This document shows, piece by piece, positions 6,431 to 7,758 of a stretch of 7,758 nt of DNA. How positions within the stretch are numbered: the first letter of the stretch is position 1; each line of letters begins with the position of its first letter. The position numbers and the translations under genes were made by a program. Under the pieces are notes generated by a model that worked only from the letters and a program-made list of their open reading frames with translations, was not told where the DNA came from and made no database searches. The DNA lies in NCBI GenBank assembly GCA_002712565.1, contig PAUA01000015.1:27416-35173 (forward strand), given 5' to 3'. This DNA comes from Gemmatimonadota bacterium (GTDB lineage: Bacteria > Gemmatimonadota > Gemmatimonadetes > Longimicrobiales > UBA6960).

Positions 6431-7536
6431 TGTTCTATCATCTGTGGCCCGACTTGGCGGAGGTCTTTAGCGTGTTCAACGTCTTCCAGTACATCACGTT
6501 CCGCGCCGCCGGAGCGCTCGTGACGTCGCTGGGACTGGCGTTCTTGCTGGGGCCAATGACCATTCGGGTCCTCCAACGCTCCCGCATCGGCCAGGTGGTG
6601 CGTTCGGATGGACCGCAGACCCATCTTGTAAAAGCGGGGACCCCGACGATGGGTGGGACCCTGATCGTCATGTCGGCGGGCGTTTCCACGCTGATGTGGG
6701 CCGAGTTGACCAACTCGTATACGGTACTGGCGCTGCTGACTTTCGTGGCGATGGGCGCCATCGGCTTCATGGACGATTATCTCAAGGTCGTCCAGGGCCG
6801 GCCGGCTGGCTTGGTAGCTCGTTATAAGATGCTAGGCACGTTGGCGTTTGGACTCGGCTTGGGGCTCTTCCTGCTCCTCCGTCCGATCTCGCCCTTGGCA
6901 CCGAACCATACCATGGTGCCGTTCTTCTCCGACGTGGCATTGGTCTTGAGTCCTTGGTTCTACGTGGTGTTCGTCGGATTCGTCGTCTCGGGCAGCGCGA
7001 ACGCGGTGAACCTCACGGATGGACTCGACGGGCTGGCCACCGGCCTGATGGCGATCGCCGCGTCCACGTTCGCGGTCTTCGCGTACCTGCTGGGCCGTGC
7101 GGACTACTCCGAGTACCTGCGCCTCTTCTATCTGCCCGGTGCGGGGGAGTTGTCCGTGCTGGCGCTTGCTCTGGCGGGTGGCTGCCTCGGTTTCCTCTGG
7201 TACAACACACATCCCGCAGAGGTCTTCATGGGCGACACGGGTTCGCTCGCTCTGGGAGGTGTCCTCGGGGCTATGGCCATCCTGCTCAAGGCGGAGTTTC
7301 TCCTGGTGATCGTAGGGGGCGTCTTCGTCGTGGAGGTGCTCTCCGTGATCCTCCAGGTCGGATTTTTCCAATACACGAGGTGGAGGCACGGCACCCCTCG
7401 AAGACTCTTCAGAATGGCCCCGATCCATCACCACTTCGAGCAGTTGGGATGGCCTGAAAGTAAGGTCGTAGTCCGTTTTTGGGTCATGGGAATCCTGTGC
7501 GCGATGGTCGCGTTCAGCGCGCTCAAGATCCGGTGA
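6430..7536 (+). CDS. mraY: Phospho-N-acetylmuramoyl-pentapeptide-transferase MraY
   Basis: MraY is the integral membrane enzyme that transfers phospho-MurNAc-pentapeptide from UDP to undecaprenyl phosphate, giving lipid I and UMP. The 368-residue product is close to the usual 360 or so. The N-terminus FNVFQYITFRA (16-26) is family-typical and supports the start. Key motifs follow in order: KAGTPTMGG (68-76); the Asp pair in FMDDYLK (113-119); NAVNLTDGLDGLA (191-203); FMGDTGSLALGG (266-277), which includes an active-site Asp; and the histidine-rich loop MAPIHHHFE (329-337). Hydrophobic segments near 24-42, 74-91, 97-113, 136-152, 166-188, 203-222, 240-257, 272-287, 290-311 and 347-366 fit the ten-helix fold. 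It overlaps murF by one base (TGATG). Its substrate is the product of the upstream murE-murF pair, so their joint expression makes sense. Confidence 0.98.
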   Translation: MFYHLWPDLAEVFSVFNVFQYITFRAAGALVTSLGLAFLLGPMTIRVLQRSRIGQVVRSDGPQTHLVKAGTPTMGGTLIVMSAGVSTLMWAELTNSYTVLALLTFVAMGAIGFMDDYLKVVQGRPAGLVARYKMLGTLAFGLGLGLFLLLRPISPLAPNHTMVPFFSDVALVLSPWFYVVFVGFVVSGSANAVNLTDGLDGLATGLMAIAASTFAVFAYLLGRADYSEYLRLFYLPGAGELSVLALALAGGCLGFLWYNTHPAEVFMGDTGSLALGGVLGAMAILLKAEFLLVIVGGVFVVEVLSVILQVGFFQYTRWRHGTPRRLFRMAPIHHHFEQLGWPESKVVVRFWVMGILCAMVAFSALKIR

Positions 7537-7538
7537 GG
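7535..7538 (+). promoter_or_regulatory. Probable ribosome binding site for murD
   Basis: GAGG (within GGTGAGGA, which includes the mraY stop codon) lies 10 bases before the TTG at 7549. The match is moderate and the spacing slightly long. It favours TTG 7549 because the only upstream in-frame codons back to the TGA at 7534 are GGA, ACT, GTC and GCT. Confidence 0.45.
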
Positions 7539-7548
7539 AACTGTCGCT

Positions 7549-7758
7549 TTGAACACGCTGAAAGGCGAAAAAGTCGCCGTTGTCGGTTTGGCCGCGTCCG
7601 GACGGGCGGCGGCACAGTTGGCACTAGAAAAAGGAGGGAAAGTCCATGTCTCGGATTTGCGCACTGATGCCGCAACTCATGCTCGTGGAGCCGAGCTCAG
7701 AGCACTCGGAGCCGAGGTCGATCTGGGAGAACACCCGCTCGATCGTATCGCCGACGCC
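7549..7758 (+). CDS. murD: UDP-N-acetylmuramoyl-L-alanine--D-glutamate ligase MurD (5' part only)
   Basis: An open frame runs from TTG 7549 to the window end, giving 70 residues that begin MNTLKGEKVAVVGLAASGRA. GEKVAVVGLAASGRAAAQLALEKGGKV.VSD (6-37) matches the MurD N-terminal Rossmann-like domain: V-x-G-x-x-x-S-G-x-(A)3, then a helix, G-x-x-V and an Asp ending the second strand. This domain binds the UDP part of UDP-MurNAc-L-Ala; the enzyme adds D-Glu, the second stem residue. Full MurD is about 440-460 residues, so most of the gene, including the ATP loop, is beyond the window. The start must be TTG, since no ATG or GTG lies between the preceding in-frame stop at 7534-7536 and the conserved strand. 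It follows mraY by 12 bases, the standard dcw order. Confidence 0.9.
   Translation, partial: MNTLKGEKVAVVGLAASGRAAAQLALEKGGKVHVSDLRTDAATHARGAELRALGAEVDLGEHPLDRIADA

Noticed and set aside
6954..7457. Alternative + strand frame of 167 codons inside mraY
   Set aside because: The product is mostly Arg, Gly and Pro and overlaps the most conserved MraY motifs, so it is an out-of-frame shadow.
7537..7548. Promoter or terminator between mraY and murD
   Set aside because: The gap is 12 bases, enough only for a ribosome binding site. I see no -35/-10 pair or hairpin with a T-tract.
1..7758. An undescribed system, mobile element or defence island
   Set aside because: Every gene is a recognised member of the dcw cluster in its usual order, and there is no gene-free stretch longer than about 12 bases (about 36 if rsmH starts at 223).

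Overview
The window is a stretch of a bacterial dcw (division and cell wall) cluster. All eight genes lie on the + strand in the order mraZ (3' end only) - rsmH (mraW) - ftsL - ftsI - murE - murF - mraY - murD (5' end only). Both end genes are cut by the window edges, not broken. I find no mobile element, RNA gene, CRISPR array or accessory island, and no system that looks undescribed. This is an ordinary, densely packed core region, and the findings below are refinements with modest interest scores.

Organism: DNA of fairly high G+C, with many GTG starts and G/C-ending codons. MurE has the DNPR motif typical of meso-diaminopimelate ligases, so the peptidoglycan is probably of the mDAP type. 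FtsI carries a single C-terminal PASTA domain, which excludes the enterobacterial/pseudomonad type of FtsI. Together these suit an environmental high-G+C phylum such as Gemmatimonadota or a relative. That assignment is a weak inference, since gene order alone does not separate phyla.

Layout: bases 1-186 are the second half of mraZ, a transcriptional regulator of the cluster. Bases 190-1167 are rsmH, a 16S rRNA methyltransferase. Bases 1164-3559 hold two septal membrane proteins, the small bitopic FtsL and the transpeptidase FtsI. Bases 3552-6430 hold the amino-acid-adding ligases MurE and MurF, which finish the UDP-MurNAc-pentapeptide. Bases 6430-7536 hold MraY, which moves that product onto undecaprenyl phosphate to make lipid I. 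From 7549 comes MurD, which acts two steps before MurF in the same pathway.

Transcription and translation: every junction is an overlap or a gap of at most 12 bases (ATGA at rsmH/ftsL and ftsL/ftsI, 8 bases at ftsI/murE, GTGA at murE/murF, TGATG at murF/mraY). No internal promoter or terminator is evident, so the genes are probably one polycistronic unit with translational coupling. The promoter and any MraZ operator would lie upstream of the window. No stretch longer than about 12 bases lacks a gene.

Points worth a second look: an apparent Asn-to-Ser change in the FtsI SXN active-site motif; mraZ and rsmH sharing a reading frame and separated only by TGA plus one codon; an ambiguous rsmH start; a TTG start for murD; and a cluster of inverted repeats in the FtsI linker.
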